Shown: in pieces, positions 25,138 through 33,254 of the stretch
Layout of the letters: the number at the start of each line of letters is the position of its first letter
How positions within the stretch are numbered: the stretch's first letter is position 1
Source of the DNA: Bacilli bacterium
Lineage (GTDB): Bacteria > Bacillota_I > Bacilli_A > ML615J-28 > CAG-313
DNA length: 64,000 nt
Reading direction: 5' to 3'
NCBI GenBank assembly: GCA_017937305.1
Contig: JAGBDV010000002.1
Span: forward strand, 111,000-174,999
Notes under the pieces: generated by a model
The model's input: the letters and a program-made list of their open reading frames with translations, nothing else
Database searches by the model: none
Told to the model about the DNA's origin: nothing
Position numbers and translations under genes: made by a program

Positions 25138-26490
25138 CTACTTAAAATAAAACTCATAAATTAACAAGTTATTGTTGTCTTCATCATATCCAATAGCAAC
25201 GTATTCATAATCTTTATTAATTGATTGTGGATTATATTCTTTTGTGTCAAAACAATATATCATAAATTTTTCATAGTTTGTTGTTTGTAAAATGAATAGT
25301 GTTGGTACCATCTCATTAATTGTTAATTCATCAATCCATTTTTCATCAAATATTAGGTTTGTGCTTTCACTAAATCTTACAACAGTTTCATATTTCAATA
25401 AAGTATTATCCGATGATGTCTGTTTACCTCTTGTCCAATCACTAGTTACAATGGTAAATTCTTCTGGAAAATCAACATCAATAGCCTTTTCAAGACTATA
25501 TAAATAATCTTTATCTTCTTTATATTGTCCAATACTTAAAACTGACATAGAGCCAAACAAAAATAAAAATATTGAAAATATTAAACCAATTAATATATTT
25601 GATCTATATTGATATTTTTTTGACTTTAAAAATAAGCCATATGCTACATTTCCTAATGATATAGGCAATATAAGAAACATAACCCATATCATTTTTATGG
25701 ATCTATAAAGTCCTTCAAATGATGTGATAACTTTATATTTTTCTTTACTTAATGTTATTATAATTAAACCTATATATAAAGTCAAACACGTTAGTATATT
25801 TAAAATAACTTTTACAAACTTATAGATTCCTTTAGTTTTGACTAATGGTATTTCTTCAATCATTTTTACAGAATCAAAAGATTCAAGTACTACTTCTTCC
25901 CCTGATATTTTTTTACATATTTTCTTCAATAAAGGTATTTTAGTATTTTCTAAAATATCATTATCACAAATGTTTGAATCTATCATCGCTTTAATTTTAA
26001 CAATTGTTTCTTTTTGAACATTAAACTGACTATGTTTTAAATTCATTACTTTATCAAAACAAAAATCAGCTTCTTCTTTATTATTTTCTGCTAAAGCAAT
26101 TATATATCTAGAATAATATAACTCTTTAGATTTTTTTAGCAATGAATTATTAATTATTAATTCTTTTGCTTTTGGTGCTTCATCATTATACATATAAAAT
26201 AATGCCAAGTATACTAAACATATATTATTTATATATTTAAAATAATTCTTATCAATCTTACTAGTTAAAAAATCAATTACAATTTGATATTCATTAGAAT
26301 TAAAACCATTGTTAACTGCTTTTAAAATTTTTATACTTTCAATAAAACTTAAAATTGTTGAACAAATAATCATTATAACAATGCCAAGAATAAATATTAT
26401 TGCTTTATTAATAATAATTGAAACAAAAAATAGTGAAAATAATATAATTGTCTGAGCGATAATTGTGATAGTACTCTTTTTTAATGTCAT
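25138..26490 (-). CDS. Membrane protein of unknown function with TPR-like region
   Basis: 450 residues. Helices at about 8-50, then a helical cytoplasmic region (55-205) with repeats like KAKELIINNSLLKKSKELYYSRY that suggest TPR-type packing. Four more helices lie at 225-325 and a soluble C-terminal beta domain follows. No family recognised. It is the last gene of the module island (going downstream) and is expressed from the promoter in module A. Confidence 0.5.
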   Translation of the reverse strand: MTLKKSTITIIAQTIILFSLFFVSIIINKAIIFILGIVIMIICSTILSFIESIKILKAVNNGFNSNEYQIVIDFLTSKIDKNYFKYINNICLVYLALFYMYNDEAPKAKELIINNSLLKKSKELYYSRYIIALAENNKEEADFCFDKVMNLKHSQFNVQKETIVKIKAMIDSNICDNDILENTKIPLLKKICKKISGEEVVLESFDSVKMIEEIPLVKTKGIYKFVKVILNILTCLTLYIGLIIITLSKEKYKVITSFEGLYRSIKMIWVMFLILPISLGNVAYGLFLKSKKYQYRSNILIGLIFSIFLFLFGSMSVLSIGQYKEDKDYLYSLEKAIDVDFPEEFTIVTSDWTRGKQTSSDNTLLKYETVVRFSESTNLIFDEKWIDELTINEMVPTLFILQTTNYEKFMIYCFDTKEYNPQSINKDYEYVAIGYDEDNNNLLIYEFYFK

Positions 26491-26532
26491 AATCTTCTCC
26501 TCAATGTTTTACTTTTATATATAAATTTATAA

Positions 26533-26835
26533 AATTTCATAGTCTCATTTCTATTTTTAGTTTTCTATCTCACTAAGTCCTATGATTAATTATACCATAC
26601 TACAGAAAAATTTACTACAAAATAAAAAACTGGCTTGTTTGTTCAACAAACCAGATAGGGATCTATTGGTGGACTAGGGGCATACCCTACGATACCCGTG
26701 TCCGCAATCTTAAAAAATCAATAAAATCCCGTAATTTTTAAATTTTACGGGATTTTTAAACTATTGAAACGGGATTACTTTAGTATTATGCGGAAAACTG
26801 GAAATTTTAATTCCGAACTTTGAAATTTCAATAAA
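26533..26835 (-). repeat. Intergenic module A (complete)
   Basis: Occupies the gene-free stretch between 26490 and 26871. Read on the minus strand: tail hairpin (26784-26830), a 12-bp hairpin (26725-26752), a tRNA-3'-end-like segment ending CCCTAGTCCACCA (26667-26679), terminator stem CTGGTTTGTT / ACAAGCCAG (26630-26654), promoter TATAAT (26591-26596) and conserved leader (26538-26585). It separates the 450-residue gene from the 206-residue gene. Confidence 0.85.
26591..26619 (-). promoter_or_regulatory. Module A promoter
   Basis: TAGTAA, 17-bp spacer, TATAAT with TGG directly before the -10 box. The same arrangement occurs in modules B to E and upstream of two genes near 36 kb. Confidence 0.65.
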
Positions 26836-26870
26836 CCCAATTCTTTTTAAAAGAAAGCTTATATGTTGGC

Positions 26871-27491
26871 TTATTTAGATATTAAGTTGCCAAATATAGA
26901 CTTATTATTTTCAACCTCATTTTTAATGGTAGTTGATAATAATGACCAGTTATAACAATATTTATCATCAATTGGTTGACCATTTTTAATATATATTTGA
27001 TCTTTTGATAATTCTTTTGTTATTGTGATATACCAATCTTGGCGTTGAACTAAGTTCATAAAATTAATACAAATATAATCATTATAAAATGAATAACAAT
27101 TAAATGGTCCATAAAACCATAATTTTCCATTTTCATCTCGCAAATCACCTAATTCAATTTTCTCATATTTAAAATCATAATCTTTAATTAAAAAACTGAA
27201 ATGTTTCATTAGTGAAATTGTTTTATCGCATACTATTTTTTTGTTTATATTTTCAACATATTGGTATGTTTCAAAACCATCAATCCAAAAAGTTTTATCT
27301 AATAATTTGGGTTTTAGTATTTTAATGACTTTTTTGATTTTAAATCCTTCTTTTGTATCTCTAAAACCTTCTTTTTCTTTTAGAAATTCAATAGCTTTTT
27401 TAGCATTTTCAGATGAACTATAAATTCCAATTGTTTTAAATTCTATATGATCAATTAATCTATATTTGTGAGTAAGTTTATAATATATCAT
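26871..27491 (-). CDS. DUF7336-like N-terminus fused to an unknown domain (immunity-like)
   Basis: 206 residues, soluble. Residues 15-72 (KTIGIYSSSENAKKAIEFLK, EGFRDTKEGFKI and FWIDGFETY) resemble a short domain common in small gut-bacterial proteins (DUF7336-like), often near toxin-immunity genes. The C-terminal 110 residues are unknown (GDLRDENGKLWFYGPFNCYS). First of a group with the next three upstream genes, gaps 23, 9 and -11 bp. I infer an immunity or defence-associated role with low confidence. Confidence 0.5.
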   Translation of the reverse strand: MIYYKLTHKYRLIDHIEFKTIGIYSSSENAKKAIEFLKEKEGFRDTKEGFKIKKVIKILKPKLLDKTFWIDGFETYQYVENINKKIVCDKTISLMKHFSFLIKDYDFKYEKIELGDLRDENGKLWFYGPFNCYSFYNDYICINFMNLVQRQDWYITITKELSKDQIYIKNGQPIDDKYCYNWSLLSTTIKNEVENNKSIFGNLISK

Positions 27492-27514
27492 TTTCTTTCT
27501 TCCTTTTATTATTG

Positions 27515-28054
27515 TTATAGTTTTTCAAACCTAAACTTGTCTTTAAAGTCATTATAACATTCTTCACAAATCCAGCGATAATTATCTAATGTACAATAGA
27601 ATTTTTGTTTTTTATTGTCTTCTGGCTTTGTCATACAAAATTCACAGTGTTCATGAAAATATTCTGGATTATCTAATGTTTTTAAATAATCACTTGGAAT
27701 AATCTCTTTTAATTTAGCAAACAGTAAATAATCTTCTTGCCCAGTTAATCTCCAGTCATCAGTTTTAATAATATTTATTACTAATGTTAAAATTTCAAAT
27801 ACTTTTTCAATAACATCTTTAGATGCTTTTATTTTTTCATCAGAAAATATTGGCTTAGTATTTAAAAATATATCTCCTCTATCAGTAACTATTTTTATGT
27901 TTTTATTACCTTTAGCAACTAGTTTTAATAAAACATTCCCAAATGCTTTATAATATATTTTAAATACTGCTATTTGATAAGCAGTACCTTCAATAATACT
28001 ATTTATCCTTTCAATGTATTCTAATTCTTTTTTTCTTCTTTTTAAAAAACACAT
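27515..28054 (-). CDS. Cys-rich small protein, immunity-like
   Basis: 179 residues, soluble. The signature is DDWRLTGQEDYLLFAKLKEI followed by HEHCEFC (about 134-140) and CTLDNYRWICEECYNDFKDKF. The four Cys of HCEFC and WICEEC probably bind zinc. I recall this DWRLTGQEDYL...HCEFC...WICEECF pattern from small proteins found as orphans or in immunity-gene arrays of gut Firmicutes; function has not been shown as far as I know. Confidence 0.55.
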   Translation of the reverse strand: MCFLKRRKKELEYIERINSIIEGTAYQIAVFKIYYKAFGNVLLKLVAKGNKNIKIVTDRGDIFLNTKPIFSDEKIKASKDVIEKVFEILTLVINIIKTDDWRLTGQEDYLLFAKLKEIIPSDYLKTLDNPEYFHEHCEFCMTKPEDNKKQKFYCTLDNYRWICEECYNDFKDKFRFEKL

Positions 28055-28063
28055 ATAATTCCT

Positions 28064-28543
28064 CTATTCTTCTAATAAATCATAAAATTCTATGTTTTTA
28101 TTGTAAACAGCATAATGTTTAGAGTGTTTTTCCGTCACATTAATTAATAAGCACCATTGTTCATTTTCTTCATCATAATGATTATATCCATTTGCAATAA
28201 ACACTTCTATTTTTACTCCATTATCAAATTCTATTATTAAATCGTTTGTATTAGATACTTTTATGTCAGTTACAACACCATTTACAATTTCATCTTTATA
28301 TTTTTCAAAGAAATAATATTCATCATTATTCTCTGATTCTTTCTGATCCCAAGTTTGATAATCAAAAGTAGTAAATAAAATATCATCATTTTTACTAATT
28401 CTTGTTAATGCTTGACAATGTATAGCATCTTTTCCAAAATCTAGCATTACCATTTGACAAGCAAATTTTAATATATTTAACTTTTGACCAATTAGTCTTT
28501 TTAAATTTTGAATTAATTCTTTTTTCATATTATTATTTACCAC
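28064..28543 (-). CDS. Hypothetical protein, 159 aa (immunity-like)
   Basis: 159 residues, soluble. The start region KRLIGQKLNILKFACQMVML followed by DFGKDAIHCQALTRI resembles small proteins with an L-x-G-L-x-L-x-x-x-x-R-x-x-M-x-x-x-x-F-G core recalled from immunity loci. The GTG at 28543 has an AAGGAA site and overlaps the upstream gene by 11 bp, so translation is coupled. The in-frame ATG at 28528 has no ribosome site. Confidence 0.5.
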   Translation of the reverse strand: MVNNNMKKELIQNLKRLIGQKLNILKFACQMVMLDFGKDAIHCQALTRISKNDDILFTTFDYQTWDQKESENNDEYYFFEKYKDEIVNGVVTDIKVSNTNDLIIEFDNGVKIEVFIANGYNHYDEENEQWCLLINVTEKHSKHYAVYNKNIEFYDLLEE

Positions 28544-29132
28544 TCTTATTCCTTAAATTTGAAATTTCTATATTTATAATTTCAGGTTTATTTCTATCAA
28601 ATGTCTCATATACTTTTATATCATCATTATAAATTATTTCTAGTTCATAAAATATTCTTAAACATTCATTAATATCGTTTATTTTATTATCATCTAGATA
28701 AAATTCTTTATTATAAAATGGTCCATTTTTCCTCTTTACTTCAAAACTAATTTCAAACTTATAATTAATTCCTTTTTTAGATTTTACATATATTGTCTCA
28801 GGGACTTCAGCATTTTTTAACCAAAATTCAAAATCTTGAATAGATAAATCTATTGGTTTATATTTAAATTTGTAGCCTTTACGTTTAATATTTATTAAAG
28901 CTTTATTATCTGATACGTGCATTAAACTTACAAAAAACATTAATAACATCCAAATAAAGGTAAACATAGGTATTAATAATATAAATCTAAATACATTTCC
29001 AATTGGTATTAAATTACATATAAAAAATAATACTATAGGAGCAATACTTGCTAAAAGAAAATTTAATGTGACTTTTTTATAACTAGTAGAATCAGTATCA
29101 CCTGTAAAAATTTCATATAAAAATTTTTTCAT
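28533..29132 (-). CDS. Membrane protein of unknown function, 199 aa
   Basis: Two helices at about 25-45 and 48-72, then a 125-residue soluble domain (DLSIQDFEFWLKNAEVPETI). First gene of the four-gene unit behind module B's promoter (29226-29254), overlapping the next gene by 11 bp. No family recognised. Confidence 0.5.
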   Translation of the reverse strand: MKKFLYEIFTGDTDSTSYKKVTLNFLLASIAPIVLFFICNLIPIGNVFRFILLIPMFTFIWMLLMFFVSLMHVSDNKALINIKRKGYKFKYKPIDLSIQDFEFWLKNAEVPETIYVKSKKGINYKFEISFEVKRKNGPFYNKEFYLDDNKINDINECLRIFYELEIIYNDDIKVYETFDRNKPEIINIEISNLRNKSGK

Positions 29133-29163
29133 AATATTCGCTCCTTTCTTTTTTAATAAACCT

Positions 29164-29305
29164 ATGAGCTTTCATAGTCTCATTTCTATTTTTAGTTTTC
29201 TATCTCACTAAGTCCTATGACTCATTATACCATACTATACAAAAACTTACTACAAAATTAAAAACTGGCTTGTTTTTTCAACAAACCAGACTAGCATATT
29301 ATTGG
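29164..29305 (-). repeat. Intergenic module B, promoter half (interrupted)
   Basis: Contains terminator (29265-29289), promoter and conserved leader as in module A. It breaks off at TTGG (29302-29305), where intact copy C continues into GTGGACTAGGGG. The rest of the module resumes at 29873. Confidence 0.85.
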
Positions 29306-29872
29306 CTAATAACTGTAATTTTGATACAAGATCAAGAAAATGTTTTCTTTAACACATCAACAAAAATATTGTTTTTTAATTTATACGAATAAACAGCCGA
29401 ACAATACGGAGATCCCGAAAACTGTAATAATCCATCGGAATATATGTAATATGAACCATAGAATTCCGTTCTTTCATCCGTAGACTGATAGTCGGAGGCA
29501 CTGTTATAAAAGACCAAGTATATATAGCCGTTTTGAGATGATGATGGAGAATGTTCTATTCCCTCATTTGACTCGGATATTATTTTGTATAACTCTTTCG
29601 CCTCTTCTCCTTCTATTGTTGTTTCTTGATCAAGATAAGAGGCATAACATTTGAAATGGTTTAACTCAAGGATGTGTTCGTATGAAAAGTCAACGGTATC
29701 ATATTCGGTAGATTTATTAAATTGGCATCCGCTGAACAGATTTAGCAACAATATACTCACAAATAGAATACTGATTTTTTTCATTGGATCGCCTCCTTTT
29801 AATTTCTTTATGTTTATTGTACCACAAAAAATCAAAACCCGCAACCCTTTGTATCAAAATTGCTGTTTATGT
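29306..29872 (-). mobile_element. 567-bp single-gene element with terminal inverted repeats
   Basis: Left end 29306-29329 and right end 29849-29872 are 24-nt imperfect inverted repeats (18 of 24 match), sharing AATTTTGATACAA. TTGG occurs on both sides (29302-29305 and 29873-29876) as a 4-bp target duplication. Removing the element and one TTGG restores module B exactly as in copy C. The only gene, a lipoprotein, fills it from repeat to repeat and has its own promoter. There is no transposase, so movement would need a helper. Confidence 0.75.
29332..29784 (-). CDS. Mobile-element-borne lipoprotein
   Basis: 150 residues. Signal peptide ending LFSGC (lipidated Cys20), then a soluble domain with EEAKELYKIISESNEGIEHS and YIYLVFYNSASDYQS. 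The ATG at 29784 follows a near-perfect AAGGAGGCGATCC ribosome site; an upstream in-frame start has none. The promoter TACAAT preceded by TGG (about 29813-29820) is inside the element. Base composition is higher in GC than all neighbours (many CGG, CCG and GGA triplets), indicating recent transfer. Function unknown; the end resembles a small immunity or surface-sensing lipoprotein. Confidence 0.75.
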   Translation of the reverse strand: MKKISILFVSILLLNLFSGCQFNKSTEYDTVDFSYEHILELNHFKCYASYLDQETTIEGEEAKELYKIISESNEGIEHSPSSSQNGYIYLVFYNSASDYQSTDERTEFYGSYYIYSDGLLQFSGSPYCSAVYSYKLKNNIFVDVLKKTFS

Positions 29873-30015
29873 TTGGTGGACTAGGGGCGTACCCTACGAT
29901 ACCCGTGTCCGAAACCTTAAAAAATCAATAAAATCCCGTAATTTTTGAATTTTACGGGATTTTTAAACTATTGAAACGGGATTACTTTAGCATTGTACGG
30001 AAAATTAGAAAAATA
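29873..30015 (-). repeat. Intergenic module B, distal half
   Basis: Continues module B after the inserted element. TGGTGGACTAGGGG at 29874-29887, then a stretch nearly identical to modules A and D through 29990, including the 12-bp hairpin with arms AAAATCCCGTAA and TTACGGGATTTT. Confidence 0.85.
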
Positions 30016-30092
30016 ACTCCTTGATCTTGATAGTGTAGTAAGCAAAAAATTTTATATTTAAAATATCGAAGTAATGTTGTTTTTAATTAATA

Positions 30093-30638
30093 TCAATCAT
30101 TTAAATCTTCATTATATTTGGAATAATAATATTTCATAATTTCAATAATATTATTAAATTCCTTTTTAAAATATAAAGAACTAAAACGAATATGTCCCCA
30201 TTTAATTGTGCCTTTTTGCTTATTTAATTTATTTAATAACTTGGTATTTTTAATATATTTAGCCGGGTCTTTTAACAAAATACAAATAAAATATGTGTTA
30301 TCTGCATAAGGTATAATGTTGATTGCTTTTATATCTTCCCATTTAATTGTGCCTACAGAATTATGATTCATTTCCTCCTGTAAACCACATTCATTAATTA
30401 TTAAAACAGGTTTTTCGTTAAATATCTCTTTAAAATATGCTATTGTACATAAACCACATACTGGGGCACATACAATACCAATTACAGCAATATATAGAGG
30501 AACCTCTGATGTTATAAAAGAAAGATCTGCAAAATAAAGTATAATAGGTAATGTAGTAATTATTGTTGCAAAAAACATCATTACAGTTAACTTTATGCTT
30601 GTTGATCTTTTTCTTGGAATTATTATTTCTTTTTCCAT
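30093..30638 (-). CDS. PH-like membrane protein of unknown function
   Basis: 181 residues: two helices (about 14-35 and 42-68), then a PH-like domain (KPVLIINECGLQEEMNHN and GTIKWEDIKAINIIPY) repeating the phrase GTIKWG later. This W-E-D-I-K strand is typical of bacterial PH-like membrane proteins (YcxB or bPH type). The ATG at 30638 has an AGGAG site; a second ATG 4 bases upstream is out of frame. Own promoter in module C. Function unknown. Confidence 0.55.
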   Translation of the reverse strand: MEKEIIIPRKRSTSIKLTVMMFFATIITTLPIILYFADLSFITSEVPLYIAVIGIVCAPVCGLCTIAYFKEIFNEKPVLIINECGLQEEMNHNSVGTIKWEDIKAINIIPYADNTYFICILLKDPAKYIKNTKLLNKLNKQKGTIKWGHIRFSSLYFKKEFNNIIEIMKYYYSKYNEDLND

Positions 30639-30675
30639 TCATTTCACTCCTAGGTATTTTTATTTAAATCTTTGC

Positions 30676-30965
30676 CTATGAACTTTCATAGTCTCAATTT
30701 TATTTTTAGTTTTCAATCTCACTAATTCCTATACCTAATTATACCACACATACAAAAAATTTACTACAAAATTAAAAACTGGCTTGTTTTTTCAACAAAC
30801 CAGACTAGCATATTATTGGTGGACTAGGGGAATTTCTGACTGTATACGCGTCATTTTTATTAACATCACAAATAAATCCTGGTTTCTATATGAAAACCGG
30901 GAATTTTAATTATTGAAATGAAATACTTTAACAAAGTACGCAAAATTTCAGAATTTAAATTAAAA
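30676..30965 (-). repeat. Intergenic module C (distal half diverged)
   Basis: Fills the gene-free stretch 30639-30995. Leader, promoter (TATAAT at 30740-30745) and terminator (30779-30803) match modules A and B, and TGGTGGACTAGGGG lies at 30817-30830. The part beyond differs in sequence but keeps a hairpin (ATCCTGGTTT with AAAACCGGGA) and an ATTGAAA...ACTTTA tail. Function kept while sequence drifted, or a recombinant end. Confidence 0.8.
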
Positions 30966-30995
30966 TGTTAAGTTTTCTTCATTAAGATAATTAAA

Positions 30996-31508
30996 TTATT
31001 TATTTTTTATAATTTCTTGTTCATCAACAACTTTAATTCCAAGTGATAAAATTTTTTCTTCCCATAAAGTTTTCTTATCACCTAATGATGAAGCACAATT
31101 TAACATATCATGATACTTGCAAATTAGTTTTCCTGATTTATTATAAAAGTTTAATATTATCCCACCACTTTTTATATTAAATGGTAATTTGATTTTTAAA
31201 ATTATATCATCAAAATTTATGTCGTATGAATAAGTCTTATTAAACCTATTTGTAATCATTATTCGATTATTTTCTATTATTAAATGATTATTCTTCACTT
31301 GAAGCCACTTAATATAAATTGAAACCATACCAATTAAACTTATTATTAAAAAAATAATTAGTCCCCAATGAAAAAATAGACCAAAAATAGAAATAAAAAG
31401 TAATATTATCAATGTAATTAGAGCAATCAAATATTCATTCTTTCGATTCTTTAACGTATTAGAACGCCTAGTTTTCCAATCGTCAAATAAAATAATATTA
31501 TCTTCCAT
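30996..31508 (-). CDS. PH-like membrane protein of unknown function
   Basis: 170 residues. The start ATG 31508 follows AGAGGTGATA. Two helices (about 26-68) precede a beta-rich domain with IIENNRIMITNRFNKTYSYD and an end helix (KKTLWEEKILSLGIK). Same plan as the 30.1 and 32.8 kb proteins. Driven by the promoter in module D. No named family. Confidence 0.5.
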   Translation of the reverse strand: MEDNIILFDDWKTRRSNTLKNRKNEYLIALITLIILLFISIFGLFFHWGLIIFLIISLIGMVSIYIKWLQVKNNHLIIENNRIMITNRFNKTYSYDINFDDIILKIKLPFNIKSGGIILNFYNKSGKLICKYHDMLNCASSLGDKKTLWEEKILSLGIKVVDEQEIIKNK

Positions 31509-31514
31509 ATTATC

Positions 31515-31770
31515 ACCTCTTTGCTTTATTATACCACACAATCCAAAAAGTTAATACAAAAGAAAAAAACCACTTCATTTTTCAACAAAGTGGCGTGTAT
31601 TCTAATGGTGGACTAGGGGCGTACCCTACGATACCCGTGTCCGAAACCTTAAAAAATTAATAAAATTCCGTAATTTTTGAATTTCACGGGATTTTTAAAC
31701 TATTGAAACGGGATTACTTTAGAAATGTACGGAAAATTGGAAAATTCATTTCCGCACTATGAAATTTCAG
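31515..31770 (-). repeat. Intergenic module D
   Basis: TGGTGGACTAGGGG at 31606-31619 and onward to 31722 nearly identical to A and B. The promoter (TATAAT, 31526-31531, with TATTAA 17 bp upstream) is kept. The terminator stem (31570-31593) has a different sequence, CCACTTTGTT / ATGAAGTGG, but the same place and loop. The stem is therefore maintained by selection or recombination. Confidence 0.8.
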
Positions 31771-31797
31771 TTTCACCTAATATATATTAATGATATT

Positions 31798-32817
31798 CTA
31801 TTTTTTGATGAAAAATATATTTTCTTCGTACTTATTATAGTATTCAACTTGTATTAAAAACTCATCAATTTCTTTTTTAGTTGGTTCACTTTTCTTTGCA
31901 TTTAAGAAATATAATGTACTTTCATCAATATTAAATAGTTTAGTTACCTCATCATCATATATATTAATTACTGCTTTTTTATTGTTTATTTGATAGATTA
32001 AATATATTGCTCCATCATCTTTTACACAATCATCATATATTACTTTCAATTCATTTTCTGAGACAGTATCAGCTAATACATCAAAAAATATTTCTCCATA
32101 CTTATCATTTTCTACTAATTCTAAACCAGATGTATATGTTCTGTTATTTTTGACATATATAGTATCTTTAAATAATTTATATATTTCCTCTCTAGGTTTA
32201 TCTAATTTTGTTTCTTTAGGAGAAAACTCAAATTGTTTTATAACCTCTTCTACTTGTTCATCTGTTAATCCATATTTTTCTTTATTTTCTTCAACATATT
32301 TTCTTATGTTTTTTACAGGTTTATTTTTATACATTAAAATAATACCAACAATAATTAATGTAATAAATGCTACTATAGTTCCAGTAATTCCAAATATATA
32401 TACTTCTGGAATAAATTCTTCTTTATATTGCTCTAAAGAAAATATTAATTTCCCGTTATGCTCAAAATTTACAATTTCATGATAAGATCCACGAATCCAT
32501 AAATTATCTGCATAGTAAATTTTTATATAATCTCCCTCTTTAAAATCATGTTCTCTTACATATTTAGCATGTATGTAAAACTCTTTATCACAATCTTTAA
32601 TTAAAAAATCATAATTTGTCCTTTTACCTTTTGGGGGCTGAACTCTAATAACTTCTCCCTCAATATAATTAATTTCATTTAACTCACTATTTATAATTTT
32701 ATTTTGATTATAAAAATCAAAAGGTAAAAACATTAAAAAGAATAAAACAAGAAATGAAAATAAAAAACAAACAAACGAACTTGTATGATTAATTAAAAAG
32801 TTATCAATTTTATTCAT
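31798..32817 (-). CDS. Membrane protein of unknown function, 339 aa
   Basis: Helix at about 14-33, an extracytoplasmic DUF3592-like beta domain (55-130, EGEVIRVQPPKGKRTNYDFL), a second helix (146-166), then a cytoplasmic region with a short helical motif (YGLTDEQVEEVIKQFEF) and a C-terminal alpha/beta domain. The start overlaps the stop of the upstream gene (ATGA), so translation is coupled. Function unknown. Confidence 0.5.
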   Translation of the reverse strand: MNKIDNFLINHTSSFVCFLFSFLVLFFLMFLPFDFYNQNKIINSELNEINYIEGEVIRVQPPKGKRTNYDFLIKDCDKEFYIHAKYVREHDFKEGDYIKIYYADNLWIRGSYHEIVNFEHNGKLIFSLEQYKEEFIPEVYIFGITGTIVAFITLIIVGIILMYKNKPVKNIRKYVEENKEKYGLTDEQVEEVIKQFEFSPKETKLDKPREEIYKLFKDTIYVKNNRTYTSGLELVENDKYGEIFFDVLADTVSENELKVIYDDCVKDDGAIYLIYQINNKKAVINIYDDEVTKLFNIDESTLYFLNAKKSEPTKKEIDEFLIQVEYYNKYEENIFFIKK

Positions 32818-33236
32818 TTTTGACGCTCCTTATTTTTTATTAATTTATAAATCTTTTTAATAATTTCTTTATTTTTCTCTTCATTAGGTAATTTTGATAA
32901 AAAATCAATATACCCTGCTCTTTGTATACTTTTTCCATTATATGATATTACAATACAACCGTTTCTACCTAGATTTAAGGATTCTATATTTTCAAGTAAA
33001 ATTACCTTTTTTGAAAATTCAACGAATATTATTTTATCCTCTTCAAGGATAACACCTCTACAATTAACCCAAATAACAATTAATATAAATAAAATGCTTA
33101 TTACTATTATACAAAATAAAGCATATATATTAAAACTGTATATAAGACCTATAACAAAAGAAGGTATTGTTAATAAGAGAAAAAAGCTCAATATTCTAGT
33201 AATTTTAGAATGAAATTTAATAACTTCTCTTTTCAT
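32814..33236 (-). CDS. PH-like membrane protein, 140 aa
   Basis: Two helices (about 14-58), then a PH-like strand pattern (EDKIIFVEFSKKVILLENIESL) and a helical end. ATG 33236 follows AGGAAGTGAT; the GTG nine bases earlier is part of that site. First gene of a two-gene unit behind the module E promoter, overlapping the 339-residue gene by four bases. Function unknown. Confidence 0.5.
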   Translation of the reverse strand: MKREVIKFHSKITRILSFFLLLTIPSFVIGLIYSFNIYALFCIIVISILFILIVIWVNCRGVILEEDKIIFVEFSKKVILLENIESLNLGRNGCIVISYNGKSIQRAGYIDFLSKLPNEEKNKEIIKKIYKLIKNKERQK

Positions 33237-33254
33237 TTTTATCACTTCCTGAAT

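Noticed and set aside
30430..30642. Second overlapping frame starting four bases before the 30.1 kb gene
   Set aside because: It has poor composition for a protein and shares the ribosome site of the longer frame, whose spacing fits better.
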